64,000 bases of DNA from Bacteroidales bacterium (GTDB lineage: Bacteria > Bacteroidota > Bacteroidia > Bacteroidales > TTA-H9): contig JAQVCV010000004.1 of the NCBI GenBank assembly GCA_028689615.1, forward strand, positions 1-64,000, in the 5' to 3' direction. This document shows positions 46,581 through 56,667 of this stretch, in pieces; the stretch's first letter is position 1; each line of letters starts with the position of its first letter. Below the pieces are notes generated by a model. It was given only the letters and a program-made list of their open reading frames with translations, was not told the origin of the DNA and did no database searches. Both the position numbers and the translations under genes were made by a program.

Positions 46581-48416
46581 TTAATTCACACCAATAATAA
46601 TTTTTTGTCCAACCTTTAAAGTAGCATCTGAATTTAAACTGTTCAAGCTTTTTAGCTCATCTACTGTGATTTTCGCAATTTTGTCGGCAATTTTATACAG
46701 AGTATCACCTTTTTTAACAATATAGTACCGGTAAGTTATCTCTTTCGATTCGGCGGCAGAAACTGATATTTGTATTTTCTGGCCAATTTTTATAGTTGTT
46801 TTATTGAGGTTGTTGGTTTGTTTAAGTTTTTGCACCGTGGTGTTGTAAGTTTTAGCGATACTGCCCAGGGTTTCACCTTTTTTTACTGTATGGTATTTAA
46901 TGTTGGTAGTTGAAGCAGTGTCTTCTGATTTTTGGTTTTTTGGAGTACCTTTATCTTGATTTACAGTGTTTTCTACTACCACATCTTCCTTCTTTGTGGT
47001 TGTGTCTGCTTTTGGCTGAGTATTTTCTTTTATAGTGTTGCTAGCTTTTTTGTTGTCAACTTTCGCAACATTCTTTGGATTGTCGCCGGCAGGGAAAACG
47101 ACCAATCTTTGTCCAACACGTAAATTATTCTTTTTTAACCCATTCCATTTTTTTAAGTCGTTTACGCGGCAGCGGTATTTTTTAGCAATACCACCCAGGG
47201 TTTCCCCCTTTCTGACAACGTGTACCGAACGTTCTGTGGCAGTTTTTATTTTTGCAAGTAGCTTTTCGCGTTCAATACCTTTGATTGTCTTATATTGATA
47301 AATGGCCTTCTCGTTGTTCATGAAATCGGCTATTTTTTCACGTGGTAGCCTGACAGTGTATTTTTTATCTGGTGTTGCAGGCACAATTCCCTCTTTGTAA
47401 GCAGGATTCAGAAACCTGACCTGATCGATAGGTATTCCTAAAAATTCGCTGATCTGGTCAAAAGCAAGTACATCGTTAACTTGCACTGTGTCTATTCCTC
47501 CATATAAAATACCTGGATGTAAAGGGTAGATGTTGTGTTCGGTTGAATAACTCATGATGTAGTTCACAGCGATAAAAGCTGGAACATAACCCCGGGTTTC
47601 ACGTGGAAGATAAGGCCAAATGGCCCAATAGTTTTTAACGCCTCCGGCTCTTCTAATGGCTTTATTAACGTTGCCGGCACCCGAATTGTAAGCTGCCAGG
47701 GCAAGTGACCAACTTCCATACAATTCATACAAATCACGCAAATGCCTACAAGCTGCATCCGTTGCTTTGTATGGATCGCTTCTATCGTCAACCAATGAGT
47801 TGGCTTTCAATCCATATAGTTTTCCGGTGTTGTACATAAACTGCCAGAGTCCTCTTGCCCCTGCCCTGGAAACTGCCGTTGGATTCAAAGCCGACTCAAC
47901 AACAGCCAAATATTTCAATTCTAACGGCATGTTATATTTATCCAGCATCTCTTCAAAAAGGGGGAAGTAAATTGCCGCAAGGCCTAATACCCTGCTTGTC
48001 AACGCTCTTTTTCTTACTCCATAAAGTTCAATGAAATCTCGAACATGTTGGTTATAAACCATTTCAAAAGGGGTTACCCTGTTCAAATCTTCAATTCGAT
48101 TAGCTATAACCGAATCTGAAAAACGGGGTATCTGTTCAAGTGACGATGGGTAAAAGGATTGAAGTTCATCAGGTGGCAGAAGGTAATGATCCTGGAAAAA
48201 CATGATGTTGGCTACGCTATCCAAAGCTCTTACAATCGGCATATCAGGTGTAAGATTTTGAACCATTAAACTTTTTGTTACTGATTGAAAAGCTGTAGTA
48301 TCATCAAGCCCTAAAGTATCGGGTCCCAGCTGGATCTCTTGTTGTGCAAAACTAATCCATGGCAATGTTATAGAAGCCAGGATAAAAGAATATGATTTTA
48401 GTGATTTTAATTTCAA
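46581..48416 (-). CDS. MltD-like lytic transglycosylase with three LysM domains
   Basis: A 611-residue murein enzyme. A signal peptide ([18 protein letters not shown]) is followed by a helical region. The SLT domain (about 150-290) has the catalytic Glu174 in [20 protein letters not shown]. Three LysM repeats bind peptidoglycan: about 398-441 ([14 protein letters not shown]), 508-552 ([14 protein letters not shown]) and 563-608 ([14 protein letters not shown]), joined by a Lys/Thr-rich linker. It cleaves glycan strands in the periplasm. Confidence 0.93.
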   Translation of the reverse strand: MKLKSLKSYSFILASITLPWISFAQQEIQLGPDTLGLDDTTAFQSVTKSLMVQNLTPDMPIVRALDSVANIMFFQDHYLLPPDELQSFYPSSLEQIPRFSDSVIANRIEDLNRVTPFEMVYNQHVRDFIELYGVRKRALTSRVLGLAAIYFPLFEEMLDKYNMPLELKYLAVVESALNPTAVSRAGARGLWQFMYNTGKLYGLKANSLVDDRSDPYKATDAACRHLRDLYELYGSWSLALAAYNSGAGNVNKAIRRAGGVKNYWAIWPYLPRETRGYVPAFIAVNYIMSYSTEHNIYPLHPGILYGGIDTVQVNDVLAFDQISEFLGIPIDQVRFLNPAYKEGIVPATPDKKYTVRLPREKIADFMNNEKAIYQYKTIKGIEREKLLAKIKTATERSVHVVRKGETLGGIAKKYRCRVNDLKKWNGLKKNNLRVGQRLVVFPAGDNPKNVAKVDNKKASNTIKENTQPKADTTTKKEDVVVENTVNQDKGTPKNQKSEDTASTTNIKYHTVKKGETLGSIAKTYNTTVQKLKQTNNLNKTTIKIGQKIQISVSAAESKEITYRYYIVKKGDTLYKIADKIAKITVDELKSLNSLNSDATLKVGQKIIIGVN

Positions 48417-48438
48417 TGTTTTATATCTTTACTGTGGT

Positions 48439-48786
48439 TTAGCTTCTAACAAAATGTGGCATTTCAATAGGCAGTTCGATGGACAATTCGGTCAACCCGC
48501 CAATTTTGCCCTCGGCGCCGAGCCAGGCCGATTGATGGATAAGTTTTTTAATCCCCATTTTTTCGATCGTGTAAATGTTTGATCCGCCTTCATTCAGAAG
48601 CTTTTGTATAACAGCAGCCGATTTTGGATTGTGACAATCATACAAACTTTTTCCCAACAGGTTCTCGCCATATTTCTTGAAAACCCGACGTGCTTTTTCA
48701 TTCATATAAATAATTTTTGCATCAGCATCGCAGACTGTTACAGCTACAACGCTGCTATGGCTCCATTGAAAAGGGTTCTGTTCCAT
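48439..48786 (-). CDS. Single-domain PAS protein
   Basis: A 115-residue protein that is almost wholly one PAS domain: VVAVTVCDADAKIIYMNEKA, then FKKYGENLLGKSLYDCHNP and the C-terminal strands. No kinase, cyclase or HTH part follows. The Cys-His pair in YDCHNP is typical of a Bacteroidota/Deltaproteobacteria PAS group with unknown ligand. ATG at 48786 is chosen because the -7 element (48807-48814) lies between it and the longer start at 48837. Confidence 0.75.
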   Translation of the reverse strand: MEQNPFQWSHSSVVAVTVCDADAKIIYMNEKARRVFKKYGENLLGKSLYDCHNPKSAAVIQKLLNEGGSNIYTIEKMGIKKLIHQSAWLGAEGKIGGLTELSIELPIEMPHFVRS

Positions 48787-48806
48787 TTTAATAACATATT
48801 TAACTG

Positions 48807-48814
48807 CAAAACTA
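48807..48814 (-). promoter_or_regulatory. -7 promoter element for the PAS gene
   Basis: The minus strand reads TAGTTTTG, 21 bases before the ATG at 48786. Confidence 0.5.
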
Positions 48815-48900
48815 ATCCTTTTCGATTGAGCAACCATTGCTTTTCAATCTACAAACGATCAGCTGAAGCCTATAACGCTGATTACTTTACATATATTTTC

Positions 48901-48908
48901 TACTTTTG
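48901..48908 (+). promoter_or_regulatory. -7 promoter element for the peptidylarginine deiminase gene
   Basis: TACTTTTG, 66 bases before the ATG at 48974, with no other start between. Confidence 0.55.
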
Positions 48909-48973
48909 TAAAAGCTATGGAATGCTATTGCTTTTACGAACTATAGCTGTATTTTACACCTAATTGTCTGTTT

Positions 48974-51004
48974 ATGAATTATTTTACACGTTTCTATGTT
49001 TTGGTTGGTTTTTGTATTAGTTTTGCTGCAACAACTTTCGCTCAATCGGGCGTCCAACAGCAAAGTCCTTTAACTCACTGGATGACCCCTGAGGAGCTGC
49101 TTCGCAAAGATGAAATTGGAAGAGGCTTTGTACCAACACCTCCACCTGTAGCCCCTGTTATCAGCGTAGCTGAATTTATGCCTTCTGAAGGTGTTTTGGT
49201 GAGGTATCCGTTTGGAATCCCCATGTCGCTTATCAAAGAACTTTCATTCAGAACAAAGGTAACTACCATAGTTTTAAATAGTTCACAACAAAACACTGTA
49301 ACCAATCAATATTCGAGCAATGGGGTGAATCTTGCCAATTGTGAATTCTTGTTGACTAGCAGCGATAGTTACTGGACACGCGATTACGGCCCCTGGTACA
49401 TAATCGATTCGTCGTTTACCGTTGGAATCGTTGATTTTCCGTACAACAGGCCCAGGCCAAACGACGATGAAGTTGCCAAAGTGGTTGCTCAATATCTTGG
49501 TATTGAATGGTATGGTATGAATGTAATTCATACCGGTGGCAACTACATGAGCAACGGAGGCGGTCAGGCTTCGTCAACAGAGTTGGTGTATGAAGAAAAC
49601 CCTTCCATTTCTACTACCACCGTTGCTCAACGAATGCACGACTATTTGGGTATCGATGAGTATCTGGTACGCCCTGACCCAAACAACACCTACATCGACC
49701 ATATCGATTGCTGGGCTAAGTTTCTTGATGTTGATAAAATTCTGGTTCGTTCTGTTCCTCAATCTCATCCTCAGTATGCTGCTATTGAGCAGGCAGCAGC
49801 CTTCTGGCAGGGCCAGCTATCATCGTATGGCACTCCCTATCAGGTTTTCAGAGTCAATACACCCAACGATGAGCCTTATACCAACTCGTTGATTTTAAAC
49901 AAGACCGTTTATTTACCCATCAAAGGCAATGCAAACGATCTGCCGGCTAAAGCGGTTTATCAGGTTGCCATGCCGGGTTACGAGATACTCACTTTTACTG
50001 CTTTAGCCTCCGCTCCATGGGAAGGAACCGATGCTTTGCATTGCCGCACCCACGAGATGGCCGATAGGGGTATGTTGCTTATCAGACACATGCCTATTCT
50101 TACCCAACGTCCCTGGGATGAAAATTACCAGCTGTCAGCCGACGTTGTGGCCCTTTCAAAGCAAGGATTTTACAACGATTCACTCCTGGTAAATTATCGT
50201 GTTAACACTGGCGACTGGATGCAGGTGCCTCTCACATTCGTAAACAACCACCTGTTTGAGGCTGTAATTCCACGCCAAGCTGAAGGCGATGTGGTTGAAT
50301 ATTATATACATGCTGCTGATAGTTCAGGTCGATCCGAAAACCACCCTTACATTGGTGCTCCCGATCCTCACAAATTCACCATTGGTCCTGCAGCTCATCC
50401 TCATATAGCGGTGAATACCATGGAGATTGACACCTTTGCTTATCCAGGAAATACAACCCTTGCTTCGATTTCGTTTACCAATACCGGCGCCGGAGAGTTG
50501 AATTACTCAATGACTGCCGATGCAAACAGCACCTGGATCGCGTTTCCGCAGCCCCAAGGGGTTGTGTTGTCAGGAAATACTTCCGAAGTTCCCGTTGAGC
50601 TTGCATCAGCCGGCTTGATCAATGGAGTTTATCATGGGTATATCTATATCGCAAGCAACGATGAGTTCAATCCTTTAGATTCGGTTGCCGTTACCTTTGG
50701 TGTTGGCGATCCTGCAGGTATTCTTTCTGCCGATAAAGAGAATACGCGTGTGTTTACTTCCCCCAATCCTTTCTCTGCCTCAATTAAAGTCAGCATTGAA
50801 ACGGCTACAGCAGGCATTTCTGATCTGGCCTTGATCAATTCCAACGGTCAGCAGGTGTGGAGTATGCAACTTTATTTAGAATCAGGTATTAATGTAGTTA
50901 ATTTGAATCAGGGATCTGTTGCTTCTCTTCCGGGAGGGGTTTATGTATTGATGGTCAAACATGGCTCATCGGTAGCTTACAAACGCATAGTCAAACTGAA
51001 TTAG
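48974..51004 (+). CDS. Secreted peptidylarginine deiminase (PPAD-like) with T9SS sorting domain
   Basis: A 676-residue cargo enzyme of the PAD_porph (agmatine deiminase-like) fold. Signal peptide to FAQ (residue 24), catalytic propeller about 60-385, Ig-like domains to about 590, and a T9SS type A sorting domain (VFTSPNPFSAS to YKRIVKLN). Counting from the WTRDYGPW Asp (137 here, 130 in P. gingivalis PPAD), the known PPAD residues fall into place: Arg159 and Arg161 (YNRPRPND; PPAD R152, R154, which bind the substrate C-terminal carboxylate), His243 and Asp245 (DHIDCW; H236, D238), Asn304 (N297), and the nucleophile Cys357 in LHCRTHE (C351, one-residue gap). It should convert arginine, probably C-terminal, to citrulline in extracellular proteins. 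Confidence 0.9.
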   Translation: MNYFTRFYVLVGFCISFAATTFAQSGVQQQSPLTHWMTPEELLRKDEIGRGFVPTPPPVAPVISVAEFMPSEGVLVRYPFGIPMSLIKELSFRTKVTTIVLNSSQQNTVTNQYSSNGVNLANCEFLLTSSDSYWTRDYGPWYIIDSSFTVGIVDFPYNRPRPNDDEVAKVVAQYLGIEWYGMNVIHTGGNYMSNGGGQASSTELVYEENPSISTTTVAQRMHDYLGIDEYLVRPDPNNTYIDHIDCWAKFLDVDKILVRSVPQSHPQYAAIEQAAAFWQGQLSSYGTPYQVFRVNTPNDEPYTNSLILNKTVYLPIKGNANDLPAKAVYQVAMPGYEILTFTALASAPWEGTDALHCRTHEMADRGMLLIRHMPILTQRPWDENYQLSADVVALSKQGFYNDSLLVNYRVNTGDWMQVPLTFVNNHLFEAVIPRQAEGDVVEYYIHAADSSGRSENHPYIGAPDPHKFTIGPAAHPHIAVNTMEIDTFAYPGNTTLASISFTNTGAGELNYSMTADANSTWIAFPQPQGVVLSGNTSEVPVELASAGLINGVYHGYIYIASNDEFNPLDSVAVTFGVGDPAGILSADKENTRVFTSPNPFSASIKVSIETATAGISDLALINSNGQQVWSMQLYLESGINVVNLNQGSVASLPGGVYVLMVKHGSSVAYKRIVKLN

Positions 51005-51033
51005 CATTTAGAATCTGTAAATTGAATATCTTT

Positions 51034-51058
51034 AGGCCGGATTAATCCGGCCTTTTTT
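51034..51058 (+). terminator. Terminator of the PPAD-like gene, ending at the next start codon
   Basis: AGGCCGGAT-TA-ATCCGGCCT then TTTTT. The last T (51058) is followed directly by the ATG at 51059. Confidence 0.8.
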
Positions 51059-54000
51059 ATGAAACCTTTTGTCTTTCTTGCCTGTTATTTCTTTGCTGTT
51101 ACACTAGCAGCCCAAGATAACTCTGTCGATTCGCGAATCGATCAAATGCGCTATTGGATGAAATTAGCCCAGGAAGGTAAGGTGCCTTACAACCTGTTAA
51201 ATCCGGTCAGATCAGCGGTTTATCGTTCTGATATCGCTACTCCCTGGGGAGAACTGTCGCCCGACGTCAGAATGGGTGATAAAGGGGCTACCAGATCAGA
51301 AAATTCGATTACCATTCTGCCAGGTTCTTCCGATACTGTGCATTGTGGCAACAACCTTAGCGATTACCCGGTTACCTGGCTTTTTGGTACCGATGCCCTA
51401 AATTCGGGATCAGGAGGGCGCTTTTGGAATGGAGAAGTTGAAGGAGCCGGGGGCGATAACAATGGTGATCCAGCGGTGGATGCCGATTTGCATGGTAGAA
51501 TTTTTTCGGGCAGAATTGCTCGTAACCGTGGTCAGGCTGTCGCCTGGAGCGACGATTATGGGAAAACATGGAATCAGGTTCAGGTGGCCTCTCCTTCTTT
51601 CTCGAGCGATATTTTCGATAAAAACCATTTGTGTGTTGATCGTTCATTATCAAGCCCTTTTTCGGAAAGGGTTTACGTTGCCTGGAGTTATTTTGGGTCG
51701 GGCCCTGACGATGGGCATGTTTTCTTTAGTTATTCACCCGACAGAGGTTTGTCATGGTCAGATCCACAAAAGATTAGTGGTGCCGTGAACGATGTTTATC
51801 TTCATCACGGAGTGAATTTGCATACTGGCCCTGATGGCGATGTATATGCTGTTTGGTCAGTTTACGATAATTGGCCCGGCGACGAATCGGCTCTGGTTTT
51901 CGCTCACTCTTCCGATGGCGGAGTTACCTTTAGCGAAGCTCGCAGGATTGGTGTTCCAATTCGTGGTAACAGACATACGCTTTCACCTAAAAATATGAGA
52001 ATGAATGCTTTTCCGGTTATGAGCGTTGATTGCAGCCAAAGTCCCTATCGTGGAACAATCACGGTGGTTTGGAGCAATAAGGGTTTTCCGGGAAATAACT
52101 CAGGTGAAAACTCTGATATATATGCCATTCAGTCATCCAATCACGGAATCACCTGGTCCAGCCCGTTGCAAATCACCAACAACAATGCGCCTGAACCGCA
52201 TACATCCTTTTTTCCTTGGCTTTGTTCTGACGATGAAACCGGTGATTTGTTTATGATTTATTACGATGATCGAAATACCGATACTCTTTCTTGTGAAACA
52301 TGGGTTGCTTCCTCACTCGACGGAGGTGCAAGCTGGCTTGAGTTCCCCGTAAGCGACGTGGCTTTCACGCCACAGCCTATTCAAGGAATGGCAGCGTCTT
52401 ATTTCGGCGACTACATTGGGATAACGGCTTCGCATCAAAGAGTTTATCCTGTATGGACCGACAACCGCGATGGTGTAGCAGCGTCGTGGTGTTCCCCTTT
52501 TTCGGTTCCTTCTGCTGGCGAAGCAGCCTCGTTAATGGTGAGGCGTTGGTGGTTTGATGATTCCGGAAATGGGTTCATCAATGCTGGTGATAGCGTTCAA
52601 CTGAATCTGGTTTTAGTCAATAAGGGAACTATGGCCATCGATCTTCAAGAGTGTTCGGTGTTGTCTCTCTCTTCTTTTTGCTCTGTAGAAAATTTTCAAT
52701 GGCCGGCAACAGTACTTTTTCCCGGCGATTCGGTAGTTGTTGCGCATGTTGCAACGGTTTTTGCTTCTCCTTTATCGCCCAATCTGACCGAGGCCTCTGT
52801 TCAATTGGTTTGTAATGAACAGGTTAATGTGCTTAGCAGTCGTTTTTATTTTCAATTGAGAGCTCCAGCCCTGAAATCAACAGGCTATGCTTTTGTTTCG
52901 GAGTCACTTCATTCAAATGGGGTTCCTGATGCGGGTGAAACTGTTGTTGTTAGCTTTGGTGTGGCCAATTGCGGCAGTTTTGATTTCAAAGGGGGAAGCG
53001 TTCTTTTCAACGACGCATCAGCGCAATTGTCGGTTTCGCCTACTTTGTTTCAGGATGTGAGGATAGAATCTGGCGATACCGCATTTTTCACGCTTACGAT
53101 GCAATGGCCCGTTGCTGCTGATACGGGCGATCGGTTTTCAGTGGTGGCTGTTTGTGAGTCTGGTGTTTCCATTGATACGCTTCATTTCGTTTTTCGTACA
53201 TCTGTTTTAAGGGAAGATTGGGAATCAGCTTCTTTAAGCCAGCTTCCCTGGAGTTTAACCCCTGATCAGCCATGGAGGATTGATTCAGCCCAGGTTTTTG
53301 AGGGACGTTTTTCATTGCGCTCAGCTTCACCTCCCGATCAGGGACGCTCGTTGATAAGTTTGAGTTATTATGTCGCCCGCCCCGATTCGATCACCTTCTG
53401 GTTGCGCACAAGCAGTGAGCAGAATTACGATGTACTAACATTCAGGATTGGCAATAACGATGTTGGCACCTGGTCGGGCCGGACCGAATGGACACGCTTT
53501 GCAGCCTTGGTAGATAGTGGATTTCAGACTTTTAGCTGGATATACAGCAAGGATCTCTTCAACGGTTTGTGGGACGATTGTGCATGGATTGATGATATCT
53601 GCTTTCCAGCTTTGGCGCCCGCAATTGTTCAACTATCCGATACGGCTATTTGCCGCTCCGATACTGCTGTTGTGCTAAAGGCATCGGGGAACTTTTACAA
53701 CCGGCTGCGTTGGAAAACTGAAGGCGATGGCTTTTTCAGGTTCCTTGAAAAAGACAAAGTAATCTATTTCCTTGGTAATGACGATTTAGAACACGATTCT
53801 GTTGTAATTTCTTCAACAGCTCTGGGCAATCTCAACCTGCCAGAAGATTCTATGGTGTTGTTTGTTCAGAGTTTTCCACAGCCACCTGTAGCAACGGTCA
53901 ACCCTGGTGTTTTTTGCAGTGGGGCAACTGCGTTTTTAGAGCTTACAGCTCCTCCCCTCCCCTTTCATGAGTGTTACTGGTACATGAACAGCCATCCTGA

Positions 54001-54616
54001 GGCCATTTTAAATGATTTCAGGGGTTTTGTTTCCGCTCCTGATACCAGTGTGGCCCTAGCGGTTGAAATGTCAAATATGTGCGGGTTTTCTAACCGCACT
54101 GTCCTCCCGGTTTTGGTTCATCAAAATCCCGAAATAAAGATTCTGGCCAGCGATACCATTCTTTATCCCGGACAGGTAATAAAACTCTGGATTGAGCCGC
54201 TGGTTGCTGCTATTTGGAGCACAGGCGACACTGTTTTTGAAGTTGAAATTGACCAGCACCTCGTGTCGGGTCAGGGATCCTATTTCAGTGTTGCTGCAAC
54301 CGATTCTTTGGGTTGTTTGGGCGTTGATTCTGTTTTTGTACAGCAGGGAAGCGGTTATGCCACTTCATTTGAACAGTTAAGAATATGGCAACACGGTGGC
54401 CTTAATTCGATTAGCGTTGAGTGCACAGGGTGTTCGCTTACAAATGGTTTGTTCCAAATTTTTGACAGTCGGGGGCAGTTGGTTTATCTTCACAAATACT
54501 TAAGTGTTCACGATAATCTGTTATACATTCGGTTGCCACTTCTTTCCAGTGGTCTTTACATTGTTCGTCTCGTTGACGAGGGTGGAATTATGCCGGTTGG
54601 GAAATTTTTCCAATGA
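51059..54616 (+). CDS. Large T9SS cargo with sialidase-like BNR/Asp-box propeller
   Basis: An 1185-residue secreted protein. Signal peptide MKPFVFLACYFFAVTLAAQ. Residues about 120-500 hold repeated Asp-box motifs (SDDYGKTW, SPDRGLSW, SSDGGVTF, SSNHGITW, SSLDGGASW), so it is a six-bladed propeller of the sialidase superfamily; sialidase catalytic residues were not identified, so the activity is open. Further beta-sandwich domains follow, then a T9SS type A sorting domain (DSRGQLVYLHKYLS to GKFFQ). The ATG sits immediately after the upstream terminator. It is convergent with dnaG, 16 bases apart. Confidence 0.85.
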   Translation: MKPFVFLACYFFAVTLAAQDNSVDSRIDQMRYWMKLAQEGKVPYNLLNPVRSAVYRSDIATPWGELSPDVRMGDKGATRSENSITILPGSSDTVHCGNNLSDYPVTWLFGTDALNSGSGGRFWNGEVEGAGGDNNGDPAVDADLHGRIFSGRIARNRGQAVAWSDDYGKTWNQVQVASPSFSSDIFDKNHLCVDRSLSSPFSERVYVAWSYFGSGPDDGHVFFSYSPDRGLSWSDPQKISGAVNDVYLHHGVNLHTGPDGDVYAVWSVYDNWPGDESALVFAHSSDGGVTFSEARRIGVPIRGNRHTLSPKNMRMNAFPVMSVDCSQSPYRGTITVVWSNKGFPGNNSGENSDIYAIQSSNHGITWSSPLQITNNNAPEPHTSFFPWLCSDDETGDLFMIYYDDRNTDTLSCETWVASSLDGGASWLEFPVSDVAFTPQPIQGMAASYFGDYIGITASHQRVYPVWTDNRDGVAASWCSPFSVPSAGEAASLMVRRWWFDDSGNGFINAGDSVQLNLVLVNKGTMAIDLQECSVLSLSSFCSVENFQWPATVLFPGDSVVVAHVATVFASPLSPNLTEASVQLVCNEQVNVLSSRFYFQLRAPALKSTGYAFVSESLHSNGVPDAGETVVVSFGVANCGSFDFKGGSVLFNDASAQLSVSPTLFQDVRIESGDTAFFTLTMQWPVAADTGDRFSVVAVCESGVSIDTLHFVFRTSVLREDWESASLSQLPWSLTPDQPWRIDSAQVFEGRFSLRSASPPDQGRSLISLSYYVARPDSITFWLRTSSEQNYDVLTFRIGNNDVGTWSGRTEWTRFAALVDSGFQTFSWIYSKDLFNGLWDDCAWIDDICFPALAPAIVQLSDTAICRSDTAVVLKASGNFYNRLRWKTEGDGFFRFLEKDKVIYFLGNDDLEHDSVVISSTALGNLNLPEDSMVLFVQSFPQPPVATVNPGVFCSGATAFLELTAPPLPFHECYWYMNSHPEAILNDFRGFVSAPDTSVALAVEMSNMCGFSNRTVLPVLVHQNPEIKILASDTILYPGQVIKLWIEPLVAAIWSTGDTVFEVEIDQHLVSGQGSYFSVAATDSLGCLGVDSVFVQQGSGYATSFEQLRIWQHGGLNSISVECTGCSLTNGLFQIFDSRGQLVYLHKYLSVHDNLLYIRLPLLSSGLYIVRLVDEGGIMPVGKFFQ

Positions 54617-54632
54617 TGTTGGTCAGCGCCGT

Positions 54633-56582
54633 TTAGCAACTCGACAATCCCATTTCGTTTTTAATCATTTGGATAAACTCGTTGATTTGTTGCAATCTGA
54701 CTTGGATTTCATGAAGATCCTCCTCAGTAAGATCTGGTTTGGCAAACGATTTCATCACCTCCTGTCTCATCTGCTCCGATTTGCGCAGTTTGAGTTTCAA
54801 CAAAACTTCCTTTACCAATTGGTTTAATTTATCGCCTTCGCGTGGCGTGGGCATACCTTTATCTGTCTCCCACCGAGGGCTGATTTCGTAAAAATCGGCC
54901 ACCAGGGTTGTAGATTTCTTTCTTATATCATCATCGGGGTGATTGATAAAATACTTAATCGAAGGGAAAGTGCTGTTGGAGTGTCCAGAGTGCATTTCAT
55001 CAAACATTTTTTGGTGAACAGGCAAATCGAACAAGTATTCTTCGTTCAGCAGATCGTTAATGATGAAATCGGCAACGCCATAATTTTCTCTAACAATTTC
55101 GTTATTTGGTGCTGTGTATTTGATTTCAAATGTTTTATCGTGGTATTGCAGCAAGACTCTGAGCAGTTCCTCTTCTTGCAGTGCCAGTCGGTTAATTTCG
55201 GGATGTTTCTCTTCCTGATGCTGTTTGGTAGTTTTAATTTGCTCAAGATCCTTTGCCAGGTTTTCGTCGTTTTTGTGAGCTTTTTTTCTCAAAAGCCTCC
55301 CAAGTTCCCAAGTAAGAGTTTGTTCGTCAACATCCATGATTCGGCTGCACTCTTTAAGATATTCACTTCGCAAGAGCGCGTTAGGAGTTAGAGCTATCGA
55401 TTCCAGCATTTCGGCAGTGAGGGCAGCCCTTTTCACAGGATCACCGGCTGCTTCATCCAAGAGCAATTTGGCTTTAAAGAGAATGAAATCGCGCGCGTTT
55501 TCTTTGATAAAACGTGCTACTTCGTCGGGATGTTTTTTTCTTGCAAAAGAATCGGGATCTTCGCCATCAGGAAACAGGACGATTTTTACCGTCATATCGG
55601 CCGACAGAATCATATCAATTCCTCTGAATGAGGCTTTTATTCCTGCGGCATCGCCATCATAAAGTATGGTTATATGAGAGGTATATCGCCTGATGATTCT
55701 AATTTGCTCGGTAGTAAGGGATGTGCCCGATGAAGCCACCACATTTTGAATACCAGCCTGATGCAACGATATTACATCGGTATAGCCCTCCACCAAACAA
55801 CAATTATCCTTATCGGCAATGGCTTTTCGTGCCTGGTAAATACCGTACAGAACATGGCTCTTATGGTATATTTCCGACTCTGGGCTGTTCAGGTATTTTG
55901 CGATGGTTTTATCAGATCCCAGAATTCTGGCACCAAATCCAATTACCCTTCCCGAAACGTTGTGAATTGGAAAAATTACCCTTCCTCTGAACCTATCGGC
56001 ACGATAGTTTTCTTTTACGATTGACAATCCGGTTTTCTCCAGATATTCAAGCTTGTATCCCTGGGCTTGTGCGTAGGTTGTAAAGGCATCTCTTTTTTCT
56101 GGTGAGTAGCCCAATGCAAATTTCTTAACAGTATCAACACGGAATTCCCGCTCGGTGAAATAGCTTAAGCCAATGGCGCGCCCGGTTTCTGTTTCGTGAA
56201 GCTGATTTTGAAACCATTCCGCTGCAAAGGCTGTCACGGCCATCAAACTTTCCCGTTCATCAATCTGCATCTGCTGTTCGGGCGATGGCCGTTCTTCTTC
56301 AACTTCAATCTTATACTTGGAGGCTACATACTTAATGGCTTCCGGGTAGGATAGGTGTTCGTGTTGCATCACGAATTTGAATACATTTCCTGAAGCACCA
56401 CAGCCAAAGCACTTAAAGATTCCCTTACCCGGGGAAACAGCGAACGAGGGGGTTTTTTCGTTGTGAAACGGACAATTGCCTATGTAGTTACCGCCTCTTT
56501 TTTTTAAGGTCATGAAATCGCCTATCACCTCTTCGATGCGGGCTACTTCCAACACTTTATCTATCGTTTCTGGTCTGATCAT
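54633..56582 (-). CDS. dnaG: DNA primase
   Basis: A 649-residue primase making RNA primers at the fork. N-terminal CHC2 zinc finger with Cys37, His40, Cys58 and Cys61 (NCPFHNEKTPSF; FKCFGCGASG). The catalytic core has TOPRIM motifs VEGYTDVISLHQAG near 265 and LYDGDAAGIKASFRGID near 310. The C-terminal part is the DnaB-binding helical domain. Starts with MIRPETIDKVLEVARIEEVI, the standard DnaG N-terminus. A TACTTTCG box at 56601-56608 on the minus strand is the likely promoter. Confidence 0.96.
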   Translation of the reverse strand: MIRPETIDKVLEVARIEEVIGDFMTLKKRGGNYIGNCPFHNEKTPSFAVSPGKGIFKCFGCGASGNVFKFVMQHEHLSYPEAIKYVASKYKIEVEEERPSPEQQMQIDERESLMAVTAFAAEWFQNQLHETETGRAIGLSYFTEREFRVDTVKKFALGYSPEKRDAFTTYAQAQGYKLEYLEKTGLSIVKENYRADRFRGRVIFPIHNVSGRVIGFGARILGSDKTIAKYLNSPESEIYHKSHVLYGIYQARKAIADKDNCCLVEGYTDVISLHQAGIQNVVASSGTSLTTEQIRIIRRYTSHITILYDGDAAGIKASFRGIDMILSADMTVKIVLFPDGEDPDSFARKKHPDEVARFIKENARDFILFKAKLLLDEAAGDPVKRAALTAEMLESIALTPNALLRSEYLKECSRIMDVDEQTLTWELGRLLRKKAHKNDENLAKDLEQIKTTKQHQEEKHPEINRLALQEEELLRVLLQYHDKTFEIKYTAPNNEIVRENYGVADFIINDLLNEEYLFDLPVHQKMFDEMHSGHSNSTFPSIKYFINHPDDDIRKKSTTLVADFYEISPRWETDKGMPTPREGDKLNQLVKEVLLKLKLRKSEQMRQEVMKSFAKPDLTEEDLHEIQVRLQQINEFIQMIKNEMGLSSC

Positions 56583-56607
56583 TCACGTTTCAATGTTTTG
56601 CGAAAGT

Positions 56608-56648
56608 AAAAAAAAACAGGGCAACTCCGCGGATGGAGTTGCCCTGTT
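56608..56648 (-). terminator. Rho-independent terminator of the ppiD-like gene
   Basis: On the minus strand: AACAGGGCAACTCC, loop ATCCGC, GGAGTTGCCCTGTT, followed by a run of T. The T-run reaches the -7 box of dnaG. Confidence 0.85.
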
Positions 56649-56667
56649 TAGGCGTAGTTTATTGTTT

